From: Paralithodes platypus
Taxonomy: Eukaryota; Arthropoda; Malacostraca; Decapoda; Lithodidae
NCBI GenBank assembly: GCA_032716605.1
Contig: CM064519.1
Coordinates: forward strand, 27,004,708 to 27,068,707
Direction of reading: 5' to 3'
Length of the DNA: 64,000 bases
In this document: piece by piece, positions 29,848-40,291 of the stretch
Position numbering within the stretch: the stretch's first letter is position 1
Layout of the letters: each line of letters begins with the position of its first letter
Position numbers and translations under genes: made by a program
Notes under the pieces: model-generated
Told to the model about the DNA's origin: nothing
Databases searched by the model: none
The model's input: the letters and a program-made list of their open reading frames with translations, nothing else

Positions 29848-31300
29848 TCTTTATTCCAGACACATAAGATAGATACAGTATAAATACAGTACGACCTAAT
29901 GGTCCATATCACATACACTTCTCGTCAGAGCACAGATAATAATTATACACAAAGATATATTAATAAAGACACAATAAAATAAAAAATACAGTAGGCCTAT
30001 TTACAGAATAGAGCACATATCACATTTTGTCACAATATAACACAGATAGGCTAACTAAGGCTATTGCTCAATGTTGGTTAACACCTATTGCACAGATCAT
30101 TGCTCATAGTTCAATTAGACCTATATATTACATTACAGTACATACTATGTGTGCAGCAGCTTCTGCCAGTGAGATATAATACGGGATTCATAGATATGAT
30201 CACTAGACCAAAGAGCTACAATCAGCGTGTTACTGGAGGATTGCAGTCGCTGCGAAAAGCTGTACACCAGTCTCCTGATGACAGCCCGACAGCACTGCAC
30301 ATCCAACAGTGTGCACACCATACTAGTGCTTTCATATTTAGAGAGACCAATGAACATCTTGAGTATATTATGATAGGATGTACACAGACCATTTATGGTG
30401 GCTCTCTTATACTTCCACCACAAATGGGCCGTGTACATAGAGGAACAATATGTCCGGAACAAAGTGACTTTAGTTTCCCAATTACACATGTGGAATTTTC
30501 TCAAGATGGTGTTACCACGTAAATATAGCTGTCTGCGCTGACGGCCGATATCTGCATCATCTGAGCAATCGTTTGAGATAATGTGTCCCAGGTATTTTAT
30601 TTTGTTTACTTCTTGAATAATTTGATTATTGAGTGAGAAATTTGGCAGTTTACTTTTATACAGTAATTTTGATCTAAATATAAGAACAGCACTTTTCAGT
30701 GGGTTGAATTTAACACAATGTTTACTACCAAAAGATTCACATATATCAAGAAGTTTGCTCAGACCCGCAGAAGACGGTGCAATAATGACCAGATCATCAG
30801 CATACATGAGATGGTTGATGATTTTATTCCCACCATAACATCCAATCTGCTCTTTATTCAATTTATCACTTAATTCATCCATATATACATTGAATAAGTA
30901 AGGTGAGAGAATACTACCCTGTCTCACTCCATTGGTTACTGTAAAGGAATCCGAAATAATGTTACCCCATCTTACATTAAATGTTTGATTGGCGTACCAG
31001 TACTTCAAGATTCTCAGTATATAGGATGGCACTCCCCTTGTTGCTAATTTATCAAACAGGATATTGTGGCAGACTCTGTCAAATGCCTTACTAGCATCAA
31101 GAAAGCATGCAAAAATAGAGCTGTTCATTTTGATGTACCCATCCACTAGCTCCTTCAGAGTGTAGATGCACTGGTCCGTACCATGATTCTTTTTAAAACC
31201 AAATTGATTACTATTAGTTGAGATATACACTGAGATTCTGTCTAAAATGATTAACTCTAGTATCTTACTTACAATGTCCAGTATAGAACAAAGGAAAAAA
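29848..31300 (-). pseudogene. 5'-truncated LINE with reverse transcriptase and (ATT)n tail
   Basis: The RT frame reads leftward from about 31296 to 30145. An upstream in-frame part (CSILDIVSKILELIILDRI) precedes the first listed methionine. Motifs: NQFGFKKNHGTDQCIY, FLDASKAFDRVCH (motif A), NGVRQGSILSPYLFN, and MYADDLVII with the YADD catalytic box, then KFNPLKS and IKYLGHIIS. The remaining ~120 residues are the C-terminal domain. The frame is intact from the truncation point to the stop. A ~300-bp 3' UTR leads to an AATAAA-containing end and the (ATT)n tail. The endonuclease is missing. The clade is not certain by eye (CR1/L2/Nimb-like). Confidence 0.85.
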
Positions 31301-31310
31301 ATTAAGGAAT

Positions 31311-31465
31311 TATCTTATATAGGCCTATGATATATAGCCTAAGCATAAAATATAAGAGAAATGTATGCACCTGTTGTTTTTGTCAGATGAAGGTATAGAG
31401 GGAGGATAAGCCTTTACAACGGCACCTTGTAGCTACTTTCTAGTTTCTACTTTTCCTATTTTTTT
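31311..31465. other. Unassigned spacer
   Basis: AT-rich sequence between the truncated LINE and the first SINE; no motif seen. Confidence 0.4.
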
Positions 31466-31701
31466 CTGAAGAGTGTAAAGAGGGGAGAAGGGGTGTTGGA
31501 GAGAGAGGAAGCTGTTGGAATGGCTTTGTTATGTGTGATTAGTCTGTATACGTAGTCAGGGTGTCCCCTGACTGGGTGTGAGCATGTGAAAACATGCTAG
31601 GACGTAATACCACACCCACTAAATGTCCGCCGTGGCAGGGATTCGATCCCGGGTCTTGCAGATTCACATGTGATGCTCACCACTCGACCGCCGTGGCTCA
31701 T
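31466..31701 (-). mobile_element. tRNA-derived SINE, copy 1
   Basis: On the minus strand it begins GCCACGGCGGTCGAGTGGTGAGC (A-box-like) and has GGGATCGAATCCCTGCC (B box), the pol III promoter of a tRNA-type head. A body follows with ACATGCTCACACCCAGTC and the ending CCAACAGCTTCCTCTCTCTCC. The same body recurs at 32851-33083 and 34141-34370. It depends on a LINE partner for movement. Confidence 0.85.
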
Positions 31702-32215
31702 TGAAGGGAAGGTAGCAACTGTTTGTCACTAATGAACCCTAGCGAGGATGGTTTTGTCAAGACTGCCTCTAAGAGTCTGGCCGCATTCGCCCAGTAGAAC
31801 CTCTTTAGAGTCTGGCCGTAGTCCCTGGGTTAAGTGCATGTGAAATGAATAAGAGAAGGTGTTTGTGAGAGTTAGCTGGATTAGTCTCTGTGTAGGTGAG
31901 GCAGAAATAGAAACAGTGGGGGAAGCCAGGTAAATGAAACAGGAGTTCCAGCAATTCCTATAGTAATCTAATACTCTATATTTGGCAGACCTTAGAGTGG
32001 CTTGTACCGGATGTGGGACTCCAGCTGAATAACCACCCAAGAAGATGTAGACTGTTACATCAAGAGGACAGAGGCCACAGCACAAAGAACGGCAACAGTC
32101 ATAACATAACAAATTCACAAAAAAGGAGCTCGTCTTTAGAATGCAGTTCTAATTAAGCCAGTCAGGGAACTGAGAGGGGTCTCAACAGAATCCTTCAAAT
32201 GCCAACTAAACAAAT
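31702..32215. other. Unassigned spacer
   Basis: Low-copy-looking sequence between a SINE and the RTE fragment. It has a short direct repeat (AGAGTCTGGCCG at 31769 and 31809). No coding motif seen. Confidence 0.4.
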
Positions 32216-33335
32216 AGTTGGCAAGTGTAGAGAAATTTGAGTGCGTAGTGTGCAAAGGCGAGCTTGTGTTAAGTGATGATCCTGTGGCCGTGAACTTTGG
32301 AAATGAGTCATTGGAGCTGGTGGACAAGTTTTGTTACCTAGGACTAGGAGATACCATCTCCGAGTGGTGGTGGTGGGGCCGAGGCTGCCACTGTCGCTAT
32401 AATTAAATGTGGCTAGGGGAAGTTCAGAGAACTCCTGCCAATTCTGATCATGAAAAGAATGCCTCTCCCCCTGAAGGGAAAGGTGTATGCCTCATGTGTT
32501 AGAAGTGCAATGACGTATGCCTCAGAAAGATAGGCCGTTAAAGTAGAGGCTGTCAACAGAATGGAACGTAATGAGATGAGAATGGTTAGATGGATGTGTG
32601 GGGCAAGGCTGCAGGATAGAATAACAAATGATGAGTTGAGGAGATGTTTAGGTAAAGAGTATTAGCGAGGTGATGCGTACAAGTAGACTGGGATGGTATT
32701 TTTTTTTTTACTTTTGTAGATGTTTAGGTGACAATCACCACGGTCGATCTGGGGATCTGCCGCTAATGAGCTCGTCCTGGAATCTTTACGACTCTGAATC
32801 TTACGATTCTTTACAGGACTGACCATGCCATTTTTATCGGCACTAGCTCAGAGAAGAGTGTTGAGAGGGGAGAAGGGGTGTTGGAGAGAGAGGAAGGTGT
32901 TGGAGTGGCTTTGTTATGTGTGTTTTGTCTGTATACGTCGTCAGGATGTCCCCTGACTGGATGCAAGCATGTGAAACATGCTAGGACGTACTACCGCACC
33001 CACTAAATGTCGGCCGTGGCAGGGATTCGATCCCGGGTCTTTCAGATTCACACGCGAGTGTGCTCACCACTTGACCTCCACGGACATATGGAGAGAATGG
33101 ATGAACAAAATTGGGTGAAAAAATGCAGGTCTGTGATTGTGGAGGGAGCTGCACCAAGGGGTGGACCGAGGAAGACCTGGGATCGGACTATATGTGCCGA
33201 TCTCAAATCCAATAACTTGACAAGTGAAACAGCCCTTAACAGGGTTGCCTGGAACGCCGCCATTAGGACAGGAGACTGAAACTGCACGTATGTGTGGAGC
33301 ACTCAGTCTTAAAATGTTATGTATGTATGTGTATG
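32216..33335 (+). pseudogene. RTE-like LINE 3' fragment, interrupted by a SINE
   Basis: Near-identical to the C-terminal part of the LINE at 47797-49620 but in the opposite orientation. It starts at EKFECVVCKGEL (second Cys pair of the embedded zinc finger), continues through FGNESLELVDKFCYLG, is broken by indels near 32340-32420, and resumes after the SINE with ERMDEQNWVKKC and the GGPRKTWDRT block. It ends with TGAAACTGCAC, a ~50-bp 3' UTR and a (TATG)n tail at 33315-33335. The 3' short-repeat tail is typical of RTE-type LINEs. Confidence 0.88.
32699..33083 (-). mobile_element. tRNA-derived SINE, copy 2, inserted in the RTE fragment
   Basis: Comparison with the sister LINE at 48040-48060 shows the RTE text GGGATGGTATGGACAT is split here. 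On the minus strand the insertion has the tRNA-like head (CCGTGGAGGTCAAGTGGTGAGC; B box GGGATCGAATCC), the family body, then ~150 bp of tail sequence ending in an A-run (the T-run at 32699-32711). A (usually short) target duplication is not clear. Confidence 0.85.
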
Positions 33336-34140
33336 TGTTCTAGACTAGACCCCAACACCAGGATACACCAGCACTGCAAGAAACTCCTTGGTAGATCACC
33401 ATAGCTCCAGAGAAGCAGAGCTGCCTGGTTTCTGCATCATCAGAGGGCGGAATTCTACAAAGTAAAGTATATGCCAATGTGGCCTTCCCTGGTTACTGCC
33501 CTGCTCGATTGGTGACCACAACCTCCCCAAGGCTTAGACATGCAAAATAACAATTTTAACATTTAAAGAAGGTCCTAGTACACTACACATGTCGATATCA
33601 ATTCACAGTAGGCCTACTCAGATATTTTAGATGAAAGCGCATAATATAGGCTACTGCCAGTGGAGTGAAATATTTTCCCCCGTGATAATTCGCCATGGTA
33701 AAGCAGCCACTATGCCTTTACATTTGCGTCTAATTACAATTCTATGTTGATGCGTTTTTACTTATAATTATTGCATTACGTTAAGTTGGTTAGGATAGGT
33801 TAGGTAATACAATAAAATTAAGTAAGAATACATAGAAATCGGATCATGATTACTTATTAGGCGCGAATGACAAGGGATAGCAGCTGTGGCCATGGCCAAC
33901 CCAGGAACCGTTGCCTTCTATAAATAGCTTCCTATTATTATATCATCAAATTACTGTTATTTATATTGTTTTTTTTTTTTTTTTTTAATTTGGATTGTTT
34001 TAAGTAGTGCTAGGTTAGGCTCGAGGTAATGATCAGATGGGTTAGGTATAATTATGCTGGTATATTACAGTAAATGACCATGGCAAAAAGGGAAAAATGG
34101 CAAAAGGTTTCACCAAAACCCTTTGGAATTACAGTTAATT
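33336..34140. other. Unassigned AT-rich stretch
   Basis: Contains an 18-T run near 33970-33987 and TAGGCCTA-like words. No gene, terminal repeat or coding motif recognised. Confidence 0.45.
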
Positions 34141-34370
34141 AGAGCCGCAGCAGCCTAGTGGATAGCATGCTCATTTGTAAATCTGCTTGACATGGGTTCG
34201 ATTCCAGCCAAGGCAGACATATTTTGTGGGTGTTGTTGTACGTCATAGGGTGTTTCACATGCTCGCACCCAGTCGTGGGACATATCAACAACTTATAGAC
34301 TAATAACACACACAGAAAAGCCACTCCAACAGCTTCCTCTCTCTCCCCTCTCAATTTAACATTCTTTAAC
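34141..34370 (+). mobile_element. tRNA-derived SINE, copy 3
   Basis: Plus-strand head GAGCCGCAGCAGCCTAGTGG with A box TAGTGGATAGC and B box GGTTCGATTCC. The body runs through the GTGTTTCACATGCTCGC block to CACTCCAACAGCTTCC and a CT-rich end. It is more diverged than copies 1 and 2. Confidence 0.85.
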
Positions 34371-34428
34371 AAGTAGATACGATTTGGCTTTGTAAAGTCT
34401 TATCCTACAATAACTTCACCACTTGCCC

Positions 34429-34468
<40 letters not shown>

Positions 34469-34620
34469 CTTTATTCCAGACTCACGCAGTAGGCTACAGA
34501 GGGGACCAGACTGGGGTCCATATACACCTTACAATAACATACATGTAGCCTATAGGCCTACATACATACACAAAATAAAATACTACCCAGTTTGCCAGTA
34601 CAGGTATGTAGTTCACAGCA
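34429..34620 (-). mobile_element. LINE 3' UTR fragment with (ATT)n tail
   Basis: (AAT)n at 34429-34467 is followed by GCTTTATTCCAGACTCAC, the same junction as at 29847, then similarity to that LINE's 3' UTR (GGTCCATAT, ACATACA). It is a severely 5'-truncated copy without coding sequence. Confidence 0.75.
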
Positions 34621-34989
34621 CTGTCCCAACCAAACTACTGTGTATTTTAATGATCAAATGTCTTAATAATGTACAGTACCATATGCCTCACATCATTTAG
34701 CTATGGTTTTTCTAACATATCTCTTGCATTGGTATAACTTGCAGTTTGCTTTATGGTTATTTAAATTGCATATGCATTCACAGTTACACGTGTTTTGGTA
34801 GTAATAAACACATGTAATAACACACGATTTAATGAGGTCGTATTATTATTCTGACCAAGAGATAGATTACTTTAGTTTAACTTTTAACATCCCATTTTCT
34901 ATAAGTGTCGTAAAGAGAAAACTAAATTCTATGAGTAACTGCAATATTATAGAGTAAGGTAGGCTATTTTTTTCTGATCTCTCTTGGAA

Positions 34990-35640
34990 AGATCATATTA
35001 CCACTCTTGATAAAACAGCTTCCTAGAAGCTGGGTGTGCTCAACCGCCTCCGGGGGTTGTTTACCCCTGCGCAGCTTCTTGCTCTGTACAGGGGCACAGT
35101 GCGTCCATGTATTGAGTATTGTTCATACGTGTGGGGAGGATCCTCTCACACAGCACTTCAAGACAAAGTAGAAAAGAAAGCCTTCCGTCTAATTAACTCA
35201 CGTCCACTCACCAATTCCCTGCAGTCTCTCTCTCTTCGCCGCAATGTTGCATCTCTCTCACTATTCTATCGTTATTACAATAATCAGTGTTCCACAGAGC
35301 TGAGTGTATAGACTGTATACCACCCTCTCTTCATAGAGCACGTATCACCCTTCTTGCAACACAATTCCACCCCTACTCTGTGCAACTCTCCAACCCAAGA
35401 GTGAAACATTATTCTCAATCTTTCTTCTATTCAACAGCTGAGCTCTGGAACTCTCCCTAAATCAGTCTTTCCCTCTTCCTATGACTTAAATTGCTTCAAA
35501 CTCTATGTGTCCAGGCATTTTGGCTCAAACGTCCCTTAATTTTGACCCTGTCACCCTTTCAACTCTGGAGGAGGCACATGCCACAGGCACTTCTGCCTTT
35601 TGTCTTCACTCACATAGACAAAATATAGATATCCGTTTTG
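34990..35640 (+). pseudogene. LINE 3' end (C-terminal RT part and 3' UTR), frame-broken
   Basis: Plus-strand reading gives WKDHITTLDKTAS, then LGVLNRLRGLFTPAQLLALYRG and PCIEYCSYVWGGSSHT, then KAFRLINS. This is the conserved block downstream of the YADD box in CR1/L2/Jockey-type RT proteins. A stop at 35309 interrupts it, and the coding resumes as AELWNSLPKSVFPSSYDLNCF. The following 3' UTR (GGCTCAAACGTCCCTT...GCCTTTTGTC) is shared with fragments at 41351-41520 and 52073-52262. Confidence 0.8.
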
Positions 35641-35708
35641 TTTCGCTATCCGCCATAGCATTATGATTTTTGATAGACAAGAGTGACTTCTGTTTTGAAT
35701 ATTTTTAC

Positions 35709-35763
35709 TATAATGACAAAAATGAAGGTTAATCAGAATAACCTTCATTTCTTATCATTATAG
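35709..35763. repeat. Imperfect palindrome
   Basis: TATAATGACAAAAATGAAGG (35709 onward) faces CCTTCATTTCTTATCATTATA (ending 35763), with a loop of about 13 bases including TTA/TAA. It may be the centre or end of a small foldback element. Confidence 0.7.
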
Positions 35764-35869
35764 GCTAGTCACATTTTATCACGCATGCAAATAACTTATT
35801 CACATGTGCTGTTTGTTTTGGTCCTGTCACCCCACTGATGTTTATATATGCGGTCAGTGAAACTTGAGC

Positions 35870-36400
35870 GTCCATAGATAGGATTGGCGAAAGGGTCAAG
35901 GCGTACCGAAATTGCCCCTTGTTCCCAATGTTCGCCATCATTCGACCCTTGTCGTATTGCATGTGCTGATATTCGCCGAAGCAATCACTGTATTCGCACA
36001 ACCATCATCTGGTTATCGCCATAGTCGCTCCCATTCGCTCAAAGGCAGCGTTGCCAATAATTGCAATTCGCCACTTTCGGTCAAAAGCTCGCAGGGCATT
36101 CGCCATTATACGTCATATTCGTCTGGCATTTGCCCGGCAATCGTACAACATTCGCCATATTCGTCCGACCATCGCCTTGTTCGTCAACGTTCGCCAGAAG
36201 GGGCGAATACGGCGACAATGGTACGAATTGTGGGAATCTCGTGCGAACAAGGGCGAATGCAGTGAGACAAAGGGTGAATGGCGTACGACCTTCGCCACCA
36301 TTTTCAATTCGCCGCCGGATTTTGAACATTCTCAAAATTAACGGCGAATCTGGGTGAATCTGGGCGAACAGGGGCGAAGTTACGACGATTGCTGTGCACT
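35870..36400. repeat. TTCGCC-rich degenerate repetitive element
   Basis: ATTCGCC or TTCGCC recurs more than ten times on the plus strand between 35930 and 36200. The reverse complement GGCGAA dominates from 36195 to 36385. Spacing is irregular and the block is GC- and CpG-rich in AT-rich surroundings. The arrangement resembles facing subterminal repeat clusters of a DNA transposon; no transposase is visible. Overlapping open frames on all strands are a by-product of CpG-rich composition. Confidence 0.55.
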
Positions 36401-36796
36401 TTCCGCGACATTTGGAGAATACTCGAGCAAATATGGGGAACTTTGGAACATAGACAAAAAATCATAGTCGCAGGGCGTTCGTCATCGAAAATTCGCGCAG
36501 TGGGATAGCCGCTTAACTCGATGTTATTATATACTGTACATGGCATCTTCATATAAACTTGATAGAAGCCGAAATTTATTTCTATGAGTATGGAGAAAAA
36601 ATGCAACGCTGCCTGTAGGATATTACCTAGTATAGCTTGATGTAACCTGATATATCTTGTATATCAGATATAACCCAATATAACTCTTTATAACCTACTA
36701 TAACTTCATATAATTTTGATATACCGGTAAATTAACTATTTGTAGGCTACTGGTAAATTCATATTTTATAAGTGGGAATAATAGCCTATATATTTT

Positions 36797-38083
36797 TAGT
36801 TTAGTTTATTATCAGTGATTGGAAAGCTGTATGGCAGGGTGTTGATAGAGAGGATAATAAAATGTACGGAAGTTGCAATAGGAGAAGAACAGTGCGGTTT
36901 TAGGAGGGGAAGAGGGTGCGTGGATCAGATGTTTGCAGTAAGACAGTTATGCGAAAAGTATTTAGAGAAGCATAAGGAGATAGTTTGGGCTTTTATGGAT
37001 TTGGAAAAAGCGTATGATCGTGTGGATCGTTAAGCAATGTGGAAGGTGTTAAGGATTTATGAAATTGGAGGAAATTTGTTGGAAGCAGTTAAGAGTTTTT
37101 ATGAAGGGAGCAGAGCATGTGTTAGAGTAGGAAATGGCGAGTTGAGTGAATGGTTTGAGGTAAAGGTAGGTTTGCGACAGGGTTGTGTATTGTCACCATG
37201 GCTGTTTAATATGTGTATGGATGGTGTGGTGAGGGAGGTGAAAATAAGAACTATGGGAAGAGGATTGGGTTTAGTAGGAAAGAATGGTAGAGATTGGGAG
37301 TTGAATCAGTTGCTGTTCGCTGATGACACAGCGTTGGTGGCGGATTCTGAGGAGAAATTGCAGCGGATAGTCAAAGAGTTTGGAGTGGTTTGTGGGAGAA
37401 GGAAACTGAAGGTGAACATCAATAAAAGTAAAGTAATGGTGTGTAATAGGGATGATTGTAGGGTGAATCTAGACGTGAGGCTGGATGGGGAAATATTGGA
37501 ACAAGTAGAGTGTTTCAAATATCTAGGAAGATCGATAAGCAGGAGTGGAGGTATGGAAATGGAGGTAAAACAGAGAGTGTGTGAAGGAAGGAAGGTTTTC
37601 GGAGCAATGGGAAGTATGTGGAAGATGAGAAATCTCGGAATGAAAGTAAAAAGTGCAATGTATCAAGGAATTGTTGTGCCAACAGTGATGTATGGGGCTG
37701 AGACATTGGCTCTGAAGAAAAGGGAGAGAAGAAAGCTGGATGTGATGGAGATGAGCTGCTTGAGGAGTATGTGTGGAGTTACCCGTAGAGACGGATTGAG
37801 GAATGAAGAGATACGTAGGAGAGTGGGGCAGCAGGAACATTTGTCAGCCAGAGTGGACAGAAGGGTGCTGAGCTGGTATGGTCATGTTGAACGAATGGGA
37901 GATGAAAGGCTTACAAAGAGAATATATGAGTCAGATACAAGGGGAGATAGAAGGGCAGGAAGACCCCCATTGAGATGGAGAGACTGTGTAAGACAAGCTT
38001 TGGATGATAGAGGAATGACTATAGATCAGGCAAAGGAAGTGGTAATAAACAGGAATGAATGGAGAATGCTTGTGAATAGTTGA
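36797..38083 (+). pseudogene. 5'-truncated LINE reverse transcriptase (RTE/L2-like) with one in-frame stop
   Basis: It starts within the RT at LLSVIGKLYGRVLIERI and continues with GEEQCGFRRGRGCVDQ and FMDLEKAYDRVDR (motif A). A TAA at 37031 follows, probably a GAA-to-TAA change. Then come GLRQGCVLSPWLFNMCMD, QLLFADDTALVA (catalytic box), KVNINKSKVM, FKYLGRSIS, LSWYGHVERMGDERL and GRPPLRWRDCV. Apart from the stop the frame is clean over ~420 codons, so decay is recent. The GC-rich 38084-38380 downstream is probably its 3' UTR. Confidence 0.87.
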
Positions 38084-38381
38084 GTTAACACGTGGTCATA
38101 TGGGGGAAGGGGTCGGGCGCAAGTTAGACTAGATAATAGTCCATCAGGCGGCTGGCCCGGGGAGACGATTAATATGAAGGGTGCGCCTGGAAGTGTGGTG
38201 GGCGGGCTTGTGGCTTTGGCTCCGCTGCAAGTCTGCCTGCCGAGATCGGAACCTCTCCGTGTGGTCGGGGTCCGGGGGAGTGCTGGAGCGACCTTGGTGA
38301 CCCTGGTCTCTGGGTATTCTCCTGGGTGACCTAGATGTGCGTGAATTTTGTGTTTTGTCTGTGTTTTGTGTTTTCCTGTTC

Positions 38382-38654
38382 TTGCTCATTAGTTTGGTGA
38401 TTTTAAGACCTTTCACCCCATTTTTTTTGTCAATATTAAGACTTTTCGTGTCAATTAGGTGTATAATTTTTCCTGGCGAGCGATAGCAAGCTTGTAATTT
38501 AAGAGAAATGTTTCTATTGAAAAATGTACAAATTTATCTTGAAGGAGGGTCTTGGGCGGGTGTTTTTTAAGCTTGATGGAGGTATTGGGAGGAAACTAAT
38601 AAAATAATTCAAAGATATATAAATGAACAAATAAATACGCTCATCTCCCCTTAA
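38382..38654 (-). mobile_element. TTAA-type short element, 3'-truncated copy
   Basis: Contains the family core (GATTTTAAGACCTTTCACCCC, the TTTTTCCTGGCGAGCGATAGC block, the GAAAAATGTACAAATTTATC block) and ends CATCTCCCC-TTAA at 38651-38654. The outer ~60 bp of the other end is missing. Orientation is given by this CTCCCCTTAA end. Confidence 0.78.
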
Positions 38655-38730
38655 ATCTGATATTGTTGATCGTGTTTTTCACCAGGGACCTGTCACCTGT
38701 CAACTGGAATGTCATCAATTATTTATTATG

Positions 38731-39290
38731 GGCGGAAGGTAGAGGTCCTTCATATAACGGTGATCGGACAACGTATCCCTTGGACGCCATGTTGGTACCT
38801 CTATTATAAAGAGCGGAAGGTAGAGGTCCTTCATATAATGGTGATCGGACAACGTATCCCTTGGACGCCATGTTGGTACCTCTATTATAAAGAGCGGAAG
38901 GTAGAGGTCCTTCATATAACGGTGATCGGACAACGTATCCCTTGGACGCCATGTTGGTACCTCTATTATAAAGAGCGGAAGGTAGAGGTCCTTCATATAA
39001 CGGTGATCGGACAACGTATCCCTTGGACCCCATGTTGGTACCTCTATTATAAAGGGCGAAAGGTAGAGGTCCTTCACATAACGGTGATCGGACAACGTAT
39101 CACTTGGACACCATTAGGGAATCTCTGATATTTAGGGCGGAAGGTAGAGGTCCTTCATATAACGGTGATCGGACAACGTACCACTTGGATGCCATGTTGG
39201 TACCTCTGATATACAGTAAAGGGCGGAAGGTAGAGGTCCTACATATAACGGTGATCGGACAATTTATCACTTGGACGCCATGTTGGTACC
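38731..39290. repeat. 81-bp tandem repeat, seven units
   Basis: The GCGGAAGGTAGAGGTCCT word recurs every ~81 bp (38732, 38813 and onward); the later units carry small indels. 81 is a multiple of three and the unit has no stop in several frames, which creates opposing open frames of 104-139 codons. I consider those artefacts. Confidence 0.93.
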
Positions 39291-39309
39291 TCCATCACTT
39301 ATTTATGTA

Positions 39310-39690
39310 AAAGATTTTGGAACGGAAAACAATGTTCATAGTAATAAAACTTTATGCACCTGATGCACGAGACATTTGTAATAATTGAACTACGTCTTGC
39401 ATTGGTGTTAATTAAAGAATGGTGAACTTTCGATGCTTATGACAATAGCCATAAAACTAAGCACAAACAGTATGCAGGTAACAATCTCCTGTTCTACAAA
39501 GGGATTCTTAATCGAAGATCATGTGTAATAAAATGTATATATATATATATATTCCAACACAAACTATTTGAACATATATTGCTATGAACGAGAACCGAAT
39601 CCACATGAGTATATTTTTGTTCGAAGTATCAAAATTAATTTTCGAATTTCGTATGTTCACCAGGCCCATGTGGGCTTGATTTCCAAAGAA
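39310..39690. other. Unassigned stretch
   Basis: AT-rich, with a short (TA)n at 39535-39552. Nothing recognised. Confidence 0.4.
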
Positions 39691-39732
39691 AGATACATCT
39701 TTTAAGGATTCGCTTGGGTCATTCCGCAGTCT

Positions 39733-40002
39733 CGGGACATCTGTGTAAATTGGGGATTGTTCAGAGTCCTGCATGTCGCTGGTGTGCCCAGGAAGAGAGT
39801 ATCGGTCATCTGATTTTCCACTGACCACGCTTCTACACTTCTCGTGTGATGCTTCAGCAGCGCCTGAGGACGATTGGCGTCTCCACGTTCGCCCTGCAAG
39901 ACATCCTCAACAGTACTGGATTGTGTGATGCTAAGAAATATAGGGCCATAAGTGTTTTCTGCGCTTTCCTTCGAGCTACGGGCATCGTGGCCTGTCTATA
40001 AA
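39733..40002 (+). pseudogene. LINE ORF2 C-terminal zinc-knuckle relic
   Basis: Plus-strand reading gives SPACRWCAQEESIGHLIFH, then a TGA where the last cysteine of a CX2C-X7-H-X4-C knuckle should be, then PRFYTSRVMLQQRL, ALQDILNST and AFLRATGIVACL before a stop. This knuckle plus helical tail is the C-terminus of R1/Jockey/I-type LINE proteins. The remainder of the element is not recognisable upstream. Confidence 0.72.
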
Positions 40003-40291
40003 GAATCCTCCTCGGCATCTGCGGTAAGACGGTAGCGACGGGCAGAGTCTTCACCTGAATTGCCCTTCAACAACTACATGAACAAGAAGAATATCTTTTA
40101 ATCACTTATGCGTGGAGATAGGCTGAAATTTTGAACCTATCAATCTCAAGATAAAATTATTAGTTCTTGAGATCCCTACCAAACAATTACACAAGGATGA
40201 AGAAGGACAAATAAACATAAATTATCACAATAAACCCGTTCTTGCAGGCGGCGCACACGTTAACTTTAAATAACAAAGAGCTACAATACTT

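Noticed and set aside
35912..36357. Several overlapping frames of about 100 codons
   Set aside because: They arise in all phases of the CpG-rich TTCGCC block and share no plausible protein features.
38709..39128. Open frames of 104-139 codons on both strands
   Set aside because: They arise from the 81-bp repeat whose length is divisible by three.
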